From positions 57,816,673 to 57,880,672 of the forward strand of contig NC_080426.1 of NCBI RefSeq assembly GCF_029873635.1: 64,000 bases of DNA, written 5' to 3'. The notes beneath the pieces are model-generated. The model had not been told where the DNA came from. It saw only the letters and a list, made by a program, of their open reading frames with translations, and searched no databases. The DNA comes from Malania oleifera. Its lineage: Eukaryota; Streptophyta; Magnoliopsida; Santalales; Ximeniaceae. Below, piece by piece: positions 34,971 to 45,349 of the stretch. Made by a program: the position numbers and the translations under genes. How positions within the stretch are numbered: the stretch's first letter is position 1; the number at the start of each line of letters is the position of its first letter.

Positions 34971-36745
34971 TGTTACAATGTCCCGAAAATGGGTTCGGAA
35001 TGACAAAGAAAAATAATGATAAAGGTTTGGTGGAGTCACCACTAACATGTTATTTACCTAAATGTGGTTAGTTCACCCAATTACTACTTGTTGACTGGTC
35101 TCTAGACTAATCGTAGGCCAAAGAACTAGAAGTCTCGGTTTGCTTTTACTAGATTTGGGATCGAGAGTTCAGTTATGCGAGAGGAAAGTACTAGCACCCG
35201 CTACACACATATTTTATGAACAGTACCTAATTAATCATGAATTATCCCTAAATTGACTTTCGTAGTCTTTAATTAACTCCTTAAAAAGTAAATAAATATT
35301 AAAATTTTAAAATAAAATGTGAAATAATGTGCGATTTAGGAATATCTAATAACACCTCCAAAAGAGGAGATGTTATTAGATAAACCTTCATCATAACTAA
35401 TATAGGTGAGGTTTGAAATACTTTTTTACCCTTTGTTTAATTATTGTGATGCATACACACAAAATAGAATTTATACAAATAATAATCAAACAAATTCATC
35501 AAGTTTGAGCAAAAAAAGTCTTTAAAATATTCTCAAATTTAAAAAAAAAAAATTTTTTGAAAAGTTTTCAACAATTTTCTGCAATTCTCTAGGATTTGTA
35601 AAGACTTTTTCTCCATTTTATTTATTTTTTCCATTTCTAGTTTTCCATTTTTTTTATCTGAGTCAAAATGACTCAAATATTTTTTTTATTGATTTTTTCT
35701 TGATTTTTTAATATATCTTTTTTTTTTTTTTTCAGATTTCTTCCTATTTTTCCCAATTTTTTAAAAAAATTTAAAATCAATTAAAAATAAAAATTTAAAT
35801 TAAAGAAAATGAATCGAGAAATTCTAGACAGGTCAGACTAGTAACACTAGTATGAACTAGTGAGTTGACTTGGGTCAAAACAATTTGACCTGGCTGAGGA
35901 AAGGGCTACCACATGTCAACTCGCAGCGATGACACGTGGGCACTGATACTTTTTTTATTTTTTTATTTACTACAGTAAGGTGATATCATCCGCCACATGG
36001 CAAAATTCGACAGGTCTTAAGAGTTTGACACGATCGCTGACGTGGTAGCAATTTGTCTGTCTAGAGATTGAGTCTCGAGCTAAGAGTTGGATCTTAGATT
36101 GGGCTTAGGTCAGTTGACCTAAATCAAAATTGATCTAGGCCCTAGGTACATGGGTTAGACCTAGGTCATTGGACCAAGGTAGGGTTATCAGATCTGGTCT
36201 CCAATATTATCTTCATGATCTTTACTTTCGAAATTCAGTCGTAAGCACCAACTTCTCTTCTCCGAACCTCACTTTCTCCTCACAATTCTTTTTTCAATTT
36301 GTTCAATTCCTCTCTTTTTCTCTATCTATGTGTCTATGTATCCTTCTAAAGCCCACTATTTATATGTCTAGGGAATCATTCAATTAACACTGATTAGATC
36401 AATTAGCTCCTAATTGATCAATCAAATTTAATTTGAGTTGACTCCTTTTGTGCTTGCAACTTTAAAGATGAAGATGTTGGCCCACTGGATTTTTGCTTCA
36501 TTTTTTCCTTTTCTATTTTTTTATTTTCAATATAAAAATTTCCATTTTCCATGTATTTTCTTTTTCATTTTTCTTGTGTCAAATTTTTTTCCTATATTTT
36601 CTCTTTTTATTGAATTAATGAATATTTACACAATTATGCATAAATATCAAAAATTCAACTAAGAAAAAGACCCAATTGGGCACTAGAATTAGGCCAAAAA
36701 GACAAATTATGTTATATAAGCTTTGAACAAAATTAGGTGTCTACA
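34971..36745 (-). mobile_element. S4: solo LTR (1775 bp)
   Basis: It begins TGTTACAATGTCCCG and ends TTAGGTGTCTACA, with a perfect TSD ACGAA (34966-34970 and 36746-36750). The orientation is tentative, based on resemblance of the right end, read in reverse, to plant LTRs beginning TGTAGACACC. No PBS, PPT or coding sequence is attached. Family unassigned. Confidence 0.85.
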
Positions 36746-36750
36746 ACGAA

Positions 36751-37170
36751 ATTATATCTAGAATACGTAAAAGTTTATTAACTTATGGAAAAAAAAAACT
36801 TCTTTTAGTTTAAAAATTAAATAAACTAACATTGTATATAAACATTTACATCTGTATATATATATATACTATAATACATTCATAAAAATACGAATAAAGT
36901 AAATAATTTTGTACTAAAAATATCCTATATTTTAAAAGCAATAAAAAATATTCTTAAAAGAAAATAAATTCAACTAAAATTAGATAAACTTACATTTATA
37001 AAATCTATTTTAGACATGTTAAAATTTGAATCTAAAAAAGAAACTATTTTTGTCAAAATAAATTAAGTTCAATAATAACATTACATAAATTCACATTTAA
37101 AATTCTATTTTGGTCAAGATATGGATGTAAATAATTCATTTATTTTTAAAATATAAAATAATGTCATGGT
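36751..37170. other. AT-rich intergenic sequence
   Basis: No gene or element recognised. The last five bases, CATGG (37166-37170), should be the left TSD of E6. Confidence 0.6.
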
Positions 37171-37253
37171 TGTAAGAACTTGACTCGAGAATTTTGGATT
37201 AACTAAATAAGAAAAGGGAAGGAAAATTTAAAAAGGTGAAAACAGCAAGGCTT

Positions 37254-37441
37254 GTCGACGATGCTCTTTCTCTTTTCAATGAAGTCACTTCTATAGTTCG
37301 GCGACGAAATTCAGAGGTTCATCAACGAGTGAGTGCTGAGAGATTTTGGGAATTTTGAAATCTTAGACTTGTCGACGAGGCCACGCCATCGTCGACAAAT
37401 GCCCTTCTTCTGCTTGTCGACGAGCGCTCCACTTCATCGAC
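37254..37441 (+). promoter_or_regulatory. GTCGAC array in E6 5' LTR
   Basis: Eight units have cores at 37254, 37275, 37300, 37321, then 37371, 37391, 37416, 37436. Steps are 21-25-21, gap 50, then 20-25-20. No clear TATA box follows. Confidence 0.7.
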
Positions 37442-37505
37442 GAATCTGGTCAAGTCAATTAAGTTGAAAATATCTTATTCATTACTTAATGGTGAAGAAA
37501 CTCAA

Positions 37506-37508
<3 letters not shown>

Positions 37509-37559
<51 letters not shown>
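37509..37559. repeat. (CT)n microsatellite at the E7 insertion point
   Basis: About 25 CT units end at the E7 boundary. CT repeats resume at 47169, so E7 landed inside a CT tract of the E6 LTR. The TSD is therefore ambiguous (CTCTG left, CTCTC right). Confidence 0.85.
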
Positions 37560-37563
<4 letters not shown>

Positions 37564-37632
37564 AGAACCTGAACCGTGATATGTGGATTTATTATGTAAA
37601 AGAGAGGGACATTTGGTAAAAGAGCGGATTTC

Positions 37633-37825
37633 GTCGACAAAACTAGAATTTGTCGACAAAGCCTTTGTTTTTCTCGTCGACGAAATTCAGAAACTCATCA
37701 ACGAGGAGAAGCTGAGGAGCCGAGGAGCCAAGGAAAGACCGGCGATCTCAGATTCATCGACGAGGTCACCAATTCGTCGATGAAGCTTATGAAAGATTCA
37801 TCGACGAGAACACCATTTTGTCAAC
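37633..37825 (+). promoter_or_regulatory. GTCGAC array directly upstream of E7 5' LTR TATA box
   Basis: Eight units have cores at 37633, 37652, 37676, 37697, then 37756, 37776, 37800, 37820. Steps are 19-24-21, gap 59, then 20-24-20. The last unit ends about 22 bp before CTATAAATG, so the array lies in U3 next to the core promoter. Confidence 0.75.
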
Positions 37826-37890
37826 GAATTCCCTCGGGTCAAAGGGCTATAAATGGAAAATTTCATTACTTCTTCACTAAATAACTTAAA

Positions 37891-37929
<39 letters not shown>

Positions 37930-38771
37930 TATCTCTCTCTCTCTCTAAAACTCTCCCCACACTCCTTCTCTCTAGATTTCTTCACCGATCGTTGATAGAA
38001 TTGGAAATCTGAAGTTACCATGAGAATTATGGAAGAATTCTCTACAATTTCTACAGATCAGAATCTCGTTTCGAAGTTTTCGAGTTTTGACGTAAAATCG
38101 AGGTAAGGCTTGATTTTCATTTTTGATCTGATAGTTTTGTAGAGAATGATTTTGTAAGCATGTACTGAACTGTGGTTTGTAGGTTTTGGAGTCTCGATTC
38201 GTAATTTTGAGGACCGTAGAGTTCATAGTTGGATTTCGGGTTAAGGTAAGGGCATTTTGTTTATATCAGTTTATTTTCGAAATCGGGATTGGTAAGCTTG
38301 TAGGCTAAGATCGTATGTATGTTTTGGCAACTTATTTGGGGAAATTTATTAGGTAAAAATATGGGATTTTCGGGTTATAGTTTTAGGGAAAATTGGGGAT
38401 TTCGGGTATCATCTCTACTTGGTTTGGAAAATGGTTAGTTACGTTGAAACTGTATTATTGAGGTGATCGTAATCCATATTTACATAAACTGTATACTTGA
38501 ATTGTAAACAATATGATTTGCCATAAACCAAATAAGTGTGGTATGTATGGTTGTATGTATTTGTTCCAGGTATTTGTAAAACAGTTATGTGGCGGCTTAT
38601 CACCGTACGTTGAAATGTATAGGAACGTGAGTTCCGAAATGATTCCAAGGATTTGTAAAACAGCTATGTATCGGTTAACTACTGTGGGCGAGAGTGGTCG
38701 GCTCTATATCCGGGGTGTGAAATATCACTAGTATGTTTCGTCTGGTCACCGAAGGGTGTGTTCTACACCCT

Positions 38772-39068
38772 ATGTAGCAACGTAGTCACTGAGGGCCTGA
38801 GTTGTCACATCGTAGTTGCGTATGTGGCAATGTAATCGTTGTGAGACTAGGTGACCTTGTGTAGTTGCGTATGTAGCAATGTAATCACTATGGGTCTCGG
38901 TCATCGCAGCGTAGTTGCGTGTGTAGCAATGTAATCGCTGTGAGACGAGGTGACCTTGTGTAGTTGCGTATGGAGCAATGTAATCACTATGGGCCTCGGC
39001 CGTCACAGCATAGTTGCATATGTAGCAATGTAATCGTTGTGAGACAAGATGACCTTGTGTAGTTGCGA
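38772..39068 (+). repeat. Dimeric tandem repeat in E7 5' LTR (50 + 49 bp subunits, ~3 copies)
   Basis: Alternating subunits share GTAGTTGCGTATGTAGCAATG and differ in their second half: one continues TCACTATGGGTCTCGG, the other TCG(T/C)TGTGAGAC. The pair makes a ~99-bp unit. The 3' LTR keeps the same arrangement (46243-46540). Confidence 0.8.
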
Positions 39069-39700
39069 ACTAGTGTGACGACACTGACCGTATGTTTTGG
39101 GTATCGTATGTACTAGAATGGTTTTGTGAAAATACTGGAACTGTATGGAAATGTATGGATATGTATGAAATTGTATGTAAATGTTTCAAACTGTACCGTA
39201 TTGTATAGTGTTATGAAGTATGTAAAATAACACCGATATGCCACACACTGATATAACCTGCTTTCTTCCTTACTGAGAGGTGTCTCACCCCGAATGTACG
39301 TACAATGTTTTTCAGGTCCCTCAGGTAGCCATAAGTAGCATCCTAGCGTCCGGAAGCAAGGGTGTCGTAGCTACTGCTAGTACCTATTAGGTACGAGTTA
39401 TGGTATCCAGGTTGTCGGGATAGTTTTGTAGATATTTGGGGTATGTTTTGTATTATGAGAATGTATATTCTAGCTTATATAGACTCTGGTATGATACTGT
39501 ATTTATATAAAAAGACAGTATTCCGCTGCATATTTTGATGAGTATGGACTTTTATGCGTATGTATATAGGGCATTCGTTCACCCCACGGGGTCAGACCCT
39601 CTTTTGGTATTGTATCATGTATGTTTTTAATTGATATAAAGACAGGTTAGGTTATTTTATTCACACCTAGGACCCATCTGCGGGTTCAGGGCATGACAGC

Positions 39701-39713
39701 TTGGTATCAGAGC
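39701..39713 (+). other. E7 primer-binding site
   Basis: TTGGTATCAGAGC follows the LTR by two bases and matches the initiator-Met tRNA type site. The stretch 39714-40022 is untranslated leader. Confidence 0.9.
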
Positions 39714-40022
39714 TAACCAGGTTGTTAGGTCTTGTAGACTTGGTTAGGAGTATTGATGTGTACATACCAGCATATAGGATGTAGGAAAGGGGTAGTGTTG
39801 GTCGAGGGTTGTTCTATTACTAGATCGGGATGTGTCGGCGGTATTCCGTGTTTTTCCTCAAATGACGATTCCAGTAAAGGCAGGGCAGACCATTGATGGA
39901 TTTGTGTCGGTGCGACAGACAGGCTTAGACCTGTGAGAGTAATAGTTGACATGATTAGGTCTATGATTGTGTTAACTACATACGATATGGGAATTCTAAC
40001 CGATTCCGATTCTGTTTTCAGA

Positions 40023-41010
40023 ATGGAGCCCAAGGATAATAACTTGGAGAGTGGCTCCAAGGAGATAGCAAGCGATGAGTCTCCTTCTGTGTCTCGTGGT
40101 TTGGCGAGACAGGTGATCTAAGAAATGGGAAGGAGTGTTAGGAAACGTGAGAGCTCTTCTACTGATGCGGGGTGTACCATCGAGAGGTTCACACGCATGC
40201 ACCCTCTGACATTTACGAGAGGACTTGATCCGGTAGTGGCAGAGGACTGGGTCGAGAAGATCGAGAGGATTTTGGAAGTCCTTCACTGCACTAAGAAGCA
40301 GAAGATTTTGTACGCTACCTTCCAGCTGACTGAGGAGGCAGGGCGATAGTGGACTACAGTGAGCCTTCTGGAGAAGCAGAGAACTGGTCCATCTGGTATG
40401 ATGTGGGGCCATTTTAAGGAGGTATTTTTCGAGAGATACTTTTCGGTCTCCACTTGGGAGGCAAAGGCTAATGAGTTTTCAGGCCTGACACAGGGAACAT
40501 TGATGGTGCAGAAGTATGCTGCTAGATTTATCAAGTTGTCTCGATTCGCACCGTACTTGGTTTCAAATGAGCACGAGAAGTCTTAAAGGTTCGAGAGGGG
40601 TCTGAGGAAAGACATCCGCCGTCTTTTGGGGATGCTGCAGATCCTTGAGTTTTCTGTCCTAGTGGATAAAGCCACCATAGTTGAGACCGACCTTTGGGGA
40701 GATGAGGTGGTGCAGAATCAGGGGAAGAGGCCAGTATCTTCTAGTCCTCAAAGTGGTCCTCGACAGGGTCAGTGAAAGAAGAAGAAGAACTACAGCTCTG
40801 GTTATCGGTGGAACACCGAGCGGCCGAGTTCTCAGGGGGATCCATCCTCCACACCGTGCGCTAAGTGCCATAAATGGCACGATGGCGAATGTCAACCATT
40901 CTGGGGTTTCTACTACAACTGTGGCAAGTCGGGCCAAGTGGCGAAAAGCTGTCAGGAAGAAAGGAGGATTATGCCTACACAGAGTCAGAATCGTGGGAGT
41001 AATCAGATGC
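40023..41010 (+). pseudogene. E7 gag, stopped
   Basis: The frame from ATG 40023 begins MEPKDNNLESGSKE. It contains MHPLTFTRGLDP, WVEKIERILEVLHCTKKQK, MMWGHFKEVFFERYFSVS, LTQGTLMVQKYAARFIKLSRFAP and RGLRKDIRRLLGMLQILEF, the retrotransposon Gag domain. A CAKCHKWHDGEC motif is followed by YYNCGKSGQVAKSC, a knuckle in which the first Cys is Tyr and the His is Gln. In-frame stops lie at 40119, 40347, 40584 and near 40776, mostly at Gln or Trp positions of relatives. The frame continues into protease. Confidence 0.85.
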
Positions 41011-41530
41011 CGCGGGGGAACCACCAGGTGACCGCGGCTCCGGCGAGAGTATATTCACTTACTTCGGTAGATGCGAAACACGCTGGGAACGTGGTGACAG
41101 GTACCAAGTTATTGCTTTTGAATAGAGTTGTTGTTTTATTTGATTCGTGGGCAACCCATTCGTTCATGTCTGCTAGTTTTGTGAAGTTGTGTGAGGCAGA
41201 AACTTGTGTGATGAATGAGATGTTGTCTGTGAGTACGCCGAATGGGAATGTAACGATTTGTAGTAAGATGTTAGGAAATTGCCCAGTTGTGATTCAGGAG
41301 AGACTACTACCGGAAAATCTTGTAGTATACGACATGTCGGGTTTCGACGTCATACTGGGAATGGATTGGTTGTTCTCCAACTATGTGGTGATTGATTGTG
41401 GTAAGAAGGTAGTAGTGTTCAGACCTCCTGGGAAGTAAGAGTATGAGTTTGCAGGATCGTGTATGCGTGCGATGCCACATATTTTATAGGCACTACAAGC
41501 GAGGAGGCTACTCTTTCGGATGTCAGGGGT
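41011..41530 (+). pseudogene. E7 aspartic protease region, active site changed
   Basis: In frame with gag. The catalytic motif reads FDSWATHSF near 41140-41166, so the Gly of D-S-G is replaced by Trp. The rest of the fold is visible: SVSTPNGNVTIC, ENLVVYDMSGFDVILGMDWLF and VVIDCGKKVVVFRPPG. A stop at 41436-41438 and a frame change near 41470-41520 separate it from RT. Confidence 0.85.
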
Positions 41531-42230
41531 ACCTAGCTTGTATGAAGGAACCGCCGCGGGATGAGTTGAGACTCAAGGATAACGAGTTTCCGGATGTGTT
41601 TCTTGAAGAACTACCCGGTTTACCTCCGGATCGGGAGGTGGAGTTTGAGATAGAGTTGCTGTCTGGCAAGGCACCAATCTCTAAAGCTCCATACCGGATG
41701 GCTCCAGCAGAACTTAGAGAGTTGAAGGAGTAGTTGCAGGAATTACTGGACAGGGGATTCATTCGACCTAGTGTTTTGTCCTGGGGAGCTCTAGTATTAT
41801 TTGTGAAGAAGAAGGATGGATCGATGCGTATGTGTATTGACTACCATGAGATCAACAAAGTGATGGTGAAGAACCGTTACCCTTTACCTCGTATAGATGA
41901 TCTTTTTGACCAGCTACAGGGAACACAAGTCTTTTCGAAGATCGACCTATGGTCAGGGTATCATCAGGTGAGGGTTAGATCTGAGGATGCAGCGACAACT
42001 ATTTTTCGAACCAGATACGGCCACTTAAATTCTTGGTTATGCCGTTTGGTTTTACCCATGCACCGGCAGTGTTCATGGATCTGATGAACAGGGTTTTCCA
42101 TGAGTACCTAGATCGATTCATAGTGGTATTCATTGATGACATTCTGGTATATTCGAGGAGTACGGAAGAACATGTGGAACATTTGAGGTTAGTATTATAG
42201 ATTCTACGAGAGAAGAAGTTGTATGCTTAG
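41531..42230 (+). pseudogene. E7 reverse transcriptase, frameshifted
   Basis: The order is EPPRDELRLKDNEFPDVF, LPPDREVEFEIELLSGKAP, a TAG stop at 41731-41733, then [53 protein letters not shown] and RTRYGH. There a small deletion shifts the frame (near 42025). The catalytic box [11 protein letters not shown] is intact at about 42129-42160. Further stops lie at 42198-42200 and near 42228. Confidence 0.85.
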
Positions 42231-42900
42231 TTGAAGAAGTGCGAGTTCTGGTTGAATCAGGTCGCGTTCTTAGGCCATGTGGTGTTTGAGGGCGGTATCT
42301 CTATTGATCCTAGCAAGATTGAAGTTGTGGTCAAATAGGCTAAACCGACGAGTGTGCAGGAGGTTCAGGGTTTTTTAGGACTGGCAGGTTACTACCGTCG
42401 GTTTGTGGAGGGATTCTCTAAATTGTCAGGACCTCTGACACGATTGAACAGGAAAGGAGTGCAGTTTGAGTGGACTAGTGATTGCGAGAAGTGCTTTCAG
42501 GAGTTGAAGCACTGGCTGGTTACTGCTCCAGTGTTGACCATTCCTTCTGGGAATAATGGATTTGTGATTTATAGCGACGCGTCTTTGAAAGACCTGGGAT
42601 GCGTGATTATGCAGCAGGGTAAGATAGTAGCTTATGCCTCCTGGCAACTGAAGGAATATGAGAAGAACTACCCTACACATGATTTGGAGTTGGCTGCTGT
42701 TGTATATGCACTGAAGATTTGGTGACACTATCTGTATGGTGTGCAGTGTGAGATCTTCACAGACCATAAAAGCTTCAAGTACTTTTTCACGCAGAAGGAG
42801 CTGAATATGAGACAGAGGCGGTGGCTAGAGTTGATCAAGGACTACGATTGCACAATTAGTTACCATCCGGGAAAGGCTAATGTGGTAGCTGATGATTGAG
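42231..42900 (+). pseudogene. E7 RNase H
   Basis: A 123-codon open stretch (42354-42725) holds [33 protein letters not shown], the first catalytic Asp in [13 protein letters not shown], and [25 protein letters not shown] replaces the Arg codon in [18 protein letters not shown] and [19 protein letters not shown] follow. A one-base loss in the ADALSRK motif near 42895 ends the frame. Confidence 0.85.
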
Positions 42901-44476
42901 TCGAAAGTCAGAACGTACAGCAGTATCTGCCGTTGTAGCTCAGCATCATGTTAGACGAGATCTGGAAAGCCTTGATGTGGAGTTGGTGTCTAGTGATCAT
43001 TAGGCTTACGTTGCTAGCTTGGTGATCCAACTGACCTTGTTTGAGCGTATTAAAATCGCATAGGTTAATGATGCCGAGTTAGCTGAGATTGTGAAGAAAG
43101 TGCAGCAGGGTTTGGCTGCGGGTTTTAACATTTCTGACAGAGGTGTGTTGAGGTTTGGGACTAGGCTGTGTGTTCCAAATGACGGTGAGATCAAAAGGAT
43201 GATTCTAGAGGAAGCGCATCGTTCTCTGTATATGGTACATCCGGGTAGTACGAAGATGTATCGGGATTTGCGCGAGCCCTTCTGGTGGAGTGGTATGAAG
43301 AGGAATATTGCTCGGTTTGTGGAGCAATGTTTGACGTGTCAGCAGGTGAAAGCTGAACATCATAGGTCGGCAAGGCCGTTGCAGCCTTTACATATTCCGG
43401 TATGGAAATTGGAGCATATCTCCATGGACTTTGTTACCGGATTACCCACAGCGCTTCACGAGCAGAATGTTATTTAGGTAATTGTGGACAACTTGACAAA
43501 ATCTGCTCACTTTGTACCGATGAAGGTTAGCTACCCTTTGAGTAGGCTAGCTGATATGTACGTGCATGAGATTGTGAGAATGCATGGGGTACTGGTATCC
43601 ATTGTTTCAGATCGGGATCCAAAGTTTACTTCTCGAATTTGGAAGAACTTGCAGGAAGCATTGGGGATGAAGCTTACTTTTAGTACAACGTTCCATCCCC
43701 AGACTGATGGACAATTGGAGAGGACAATACAGATCTTGAAGGATATGTTATAGGCTTGTGTATTGGACTTCGGTGGTAGTTTGATCCAGTTTATGCCACT
43801 AGTGGAGTTTGCCCATAACAATAGCTTCTAGGCTAGTATAGGGATGGCACCATTTGAGGCTTTATATGGTCGGAGGTGTCGATCTCCTTTGTATTGGGAT
43901 GAGGTCGGTGAACGTCAGGTTTTAGGACCTGAACTTGTGCAGCAGGCATCTAAGAAAGTTGGTTTGATCAGGGAGAGGATTAGATCGGCTCAAAGTCGAC
44001 AGAAGAGTTATGCAAATGTTCATCGCCGTGAGTTGGAGTTCGAGGTAGAGGGTAAAGTATTCCTTAGAATCGCTCCGATGAAGGGAGTGATGAGATTCGG
44101 AAGGAAGGGCAAGTTGAGCCCGAGGTATATCGGACCATTTGAGGTTATTAAGCGAGTGGGTCCAATAGCCTACAGAGTTGCACTACCCCTAGCACGCTCG
44201 AGGGTCCACGATGTGTTTCACATATCCATGCTGAGTAGGTACGTGTTGGATCCATCTCATGTTATTAGTTACGAAGAGTTGGAAATTGGGGATACTTTAG
44301 CGTATGAGGAGATACCTATTCAGGTTCTGAACCGTAAAGTTCAAAAGTTTCGTACCAAAGAAATACCATTGGTAAAGGTATCGTGGCGAAACCACGAGAT
44401 TGAGGAAGCTTCTTGGGAATTAAAAACGGAAATACATCGGAAGTATCCACAGTTGTTTTGGGTAATATTTGGATAA
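42901..44476 (+). pseudogene. E7 integrase with chromodomain-like C-terminus
   Basis: The HHCC zinc region is in EEAHRSLYMVHPGSTKMYRDL to EQCLTCQQVK (43210-43350). The DDE core has Asp in [11 protein letters not shown], Asp in VSDRDPKFTSR and Glu in DGQLERT, with 35 residues between the last two. The C-terminal domain (VFLRIAPMKGVMRFG, RVHDVFHISML) and the tail RTKEIPLVKVSWRNHEIEEASWE...YPQLF place it in the Tekay-type chromoviruses. Stops at 43475, 43751 and near 43828 are TAG at Gln positions. The final 210 codons are open. Confidence 0.87.
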
Positions 44477-45099
44477 CAGGGTGGTATGAGTATGTATGTA
44501 TGTATGTATGTAATACTCTGTTATCGTATCGTATTTGGTGGTTAGTCTCTGGGAGAGTCTTGTTGTATTGTAAACTCCTGAGGCAATGTATGTATGTAAC
44601 TACGGTATTCCTCCACCATAAGAAAGGGAATGTATGTATGTATTGCGACAGGGCTGCGTACAAATAGCCGTTGTATTCTCTAGAGAGTGTATATATGTAT
44701 TGTAATGGGGCTGTGTATAAATGGTTGTCATATTCTCTAGAGAGTCTATACATGTATCATAATGGGGCTACGTATAAATGGTCTCCGTATTCGCTAGAGA
44801 GTGTATGTATGTATCGTAACGGCACTGCGTATAAATGGCCACCGTATTCTCTAGAGAGTGTATGTATGTATCGTAACGAGGCTGCGTATAAATGGTCGTC
44901 ATATTGTCTAGAAAATGTATGTAGGTATCGTGACGGGGCTACGTATAAATGGCCGCTGTTTCACCTCAGAGTATGTATGTATGGGTTGTGATGGGGCTAT
45001 GTCGTAGTGGCCGCCAGTTTTGCTCTATAGTGGTACGTATGTGTAATGGTATGTGCGAGTATGTGAATGAGATATGGCAAATTTCGAGGACGAAATTTT
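44477..45099 (+). repeat. E7 3' spacer with a 57-bp tandem repeat
   Basis: About six units between 44640 and 45010 share GTATGTATCGTAACGGGGCTG, CGTATAAATGG and ATTCTCTAGAGAG words. Because 57 is divisible by three, a plus-strand frame stays open (44671-44991) with a 19-residue repeat of YSLESVCMYRNGAAYKWPP type. I regard it as noncoding. Confidence 0.75.
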
Positions 45100-45115
45100 T
45101 GTAAGGAGGGGAGGT
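45100..45115 (+). other. E7 polypurine tract
   Basis: GTAAGGAGGGGAGG precedes the 3' LTR. The terminal TGTAAG is decayed to TTTAAG, so the boundary is uncertain by one or two bases. Confidence 0.8.
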
Positions 45116-45188
45116 TTTAAGAACCCGAACCGTGATATGTAGATTTATTATGTAAAAAAGAGGGACATTTGGTAAAAGAGCGAATTTC

Positions 45189-45349
45189 GTCGACGAAACC
45201 AAAATTCGTCAACGAAGCCTTTGTTATTCTCATCGACGAAATTCAGAGACTCGTCAACGAGGAGAAGCTGAGGAGTCTCGGAAAGACCAGTGATCTCAGA
45301 TTCGTCGACGAGGCCACCGATTCGTCGACGAGAACACCATTTTGTTGAT
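45189..45349 (+). promoter_or_regulatory. GTCGAC array in E7 3' LTR, seven units
   Basis: Cores at 45189, 45208, 45232, 45253, then 45304, 45324, 45344. Steps are 19-24-21, gap 51, then 20-20. One ~24-bp unit of the second quartet present in the 5' LTR is absent. Confidence 0.72.

Larger units (their letters stand above)
37560..39698 (+). repeat. E7 5' LTR (2139 bp)
   Basis: It begins TGTAAGAACCTGAACCGTG and ends GGGCATGACA. It has the GTCGAC array, a TATA box CTATAAATG at 37847-37855, an AT microsatellite (37895-37931) and a dimeric tandem repeat (38772-39068). Confidence 0.92.

Noticed and set aside
35980-36185. Possible palindrome array in S4 (GGTCAGTTGACC and GACCTAGGTC words)
   Set aside because: A few palindromes are present, but I could not see the 20-24 bp spacing, so it was not grouped with the others.
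37630-37830. Regularly spaced palindromes considered as a CRISPR-like array
   Set aside because: The DNA is plant nuclear, spacers are 8-15 bp and not unique in the CRISPR sense, and the array sits in LTR promoters.
38770-39006. Minus-strand repetitive open frame in the E7 LTR
   Set aside because: By-product of the dimeric LTR repeat.
44671-44991. 106-codon open frame with a 19-residue repeat
   Set aside because: It is explained by a 57-bp tandem repeat in the E7 spacer and has no recognisable signal or domain. Listed as a repeat, not a CDS.
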